From Bacteroidales bacterium UBA2287 (GTDB lineage: Bacteria > Bacteroidota > Bacteroidia > Bacteroidales > Tenuifilaceae), in contig DDWL01000009.1 in the NCBI GenBank assembly GCA_002345675.1, forward strand, positions 1 through 21,429: a stretch of 21,429 nt of DNA, written 5' to 3'. The position numbers and the translations under genes are program-made. Under the pieces are notes generated by a model. It was not told where the DNA came from and made no database searches. It was given only the letters and a program-made list of their open reading frames with translations. Shown here in pieces: positions 21,169 through 21,429 of the stretch. Each line of letters starts with the position of its first letter. Positions within the stretch are counted from its first letter, which is position 1.

Positions 21169-21429
21169 TGTTTTCCGCATTTTTTCGAGGCGCCCTCTAC
21201 AACCCTTGATATTGCTGAGATCTTTTCTATGTTTGGGTGCCTCATTTCAATACGTACTGATAATTAAATGATTACAAAAATCCGCCATTATACAGCAGCA
21301 TTTTTTTATTTTATATTCGCTAGAATTGTTTATAATTTCTCAAAAGACATTAAAAAGAGAAAATCGAATCCTAAGCGACTTTAATAATTGTCATTTAATT
21401 TTTAGGGTGCCTCAACGCTGAAAACAGGA
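21166..21429. mobile_element. Probable ~264-bp module bounded by TCCTGTTTTC / GAAAACAGGA
   Basis: TCCTGTTTTC (21166-21175) and GAAAACAGGA (21420-21429, the last bases of the window) are perfect 10-bp inverted repeats, the same ends as in the 102-bp module at 4270. The inside is non-coding and contains GGGTGCCTCA twice (21235-21244 and 21405-21414). Its right end resembles that of the small module. The segment may continue past the window. Confidence 0.4.

Noticed and set aside
21001..21267. 88-codon plus-strand open frame
   Set aside because: It begins at the first base of repeat copy D and crosses into the bounded module; composition follows the repeat, not a gene.

Overview
The window looks like chromosomal DNA from an anaerobic or facultative member of the Bacteroidota, probably Bacteroidales/Marinilabiliales-like; the order is inference. 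Reasons: several genes start a short distance after the Bacteroidota -7 element TAnnTTTG, with one clear TTG-N19-TAGCTTTG promoter ahead of truA. Shine-Dalgarno sites are mostly absent, and lipoprotein signals are of Bacteroidota type. The window also carries a tungsten/pterin aldehyde:ferredoxin oxidoreductase and an ffh/folD pair. No rRNA, tRNA, CRISPR array, phage gene or transposase was found.

Layout. 1-1.7 kb: an orphan coiled-coil protein and an intergenic region with twin palindromes. 1.7-3.8 kb: a large AOR-family oxidoreductase with its own strong terminator. 3.9-4.8 kb: a gene-free block of structured dispersed repeats. 4.8-8.3 kb, minus strand: a GNAT acetyltransferase, a lipoprotein amidohydrolase and a double-length adenylate kinase. 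8.4-8.8 kb: a SLOG/DUF2493 protein. 9.2-11.4 kb: a DMT transporter, a divergent TruA and a small membrane protein. 11.4-12.1 kb: a HepT/MntA toxin-antitoxin pair. 12.1-13.8 kb: a nitroreductase/glycosyltransferase operon. 14.0-15.3 kb: a TIP30-like NAD(P)-binding protein and a divergent lipoprotein. 15.5-18.3 kb: ffh and folD, separated by a dispersed repeat. 18.3-20.8 kb, minus strand: a three-gene operon of envelope protein, polysaccharide deacetylase and methyltransferase. 20.8-21.4 kb: another dispersed repeat running to the window edge.

Most genes are ordinary housekeeping, envelope or accessory genes. The unusual content is in the intergenic DNA. (i) A ~360-bp repeat occurs in two near-full copies, one partial copy and one internally deleted copy, in both orientations. 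It has long imperfect inverted arms and a terminal hairpin, and two base pairs show paired (compensatory) changes between copies. (ii) Some copies end against short modules bounded by a 10-bp inverted repeat, CCTGTTTTCC. (iii) Three intergenic arrays of 7-bp units (consensus CYGNNRA) lie in the same orientation, two of them just upstream of promoters of truA and ffh. (iv) The palindrome CCCGATAGTTATCGGG recurs beside both repeat types. Among proteins, the second half of the fused adenylate kinase has lost both conserved Mg-site aspartates to lysine. The TruA is divergent in its catalytic motif. The AOR has an atypical Cys spacing.
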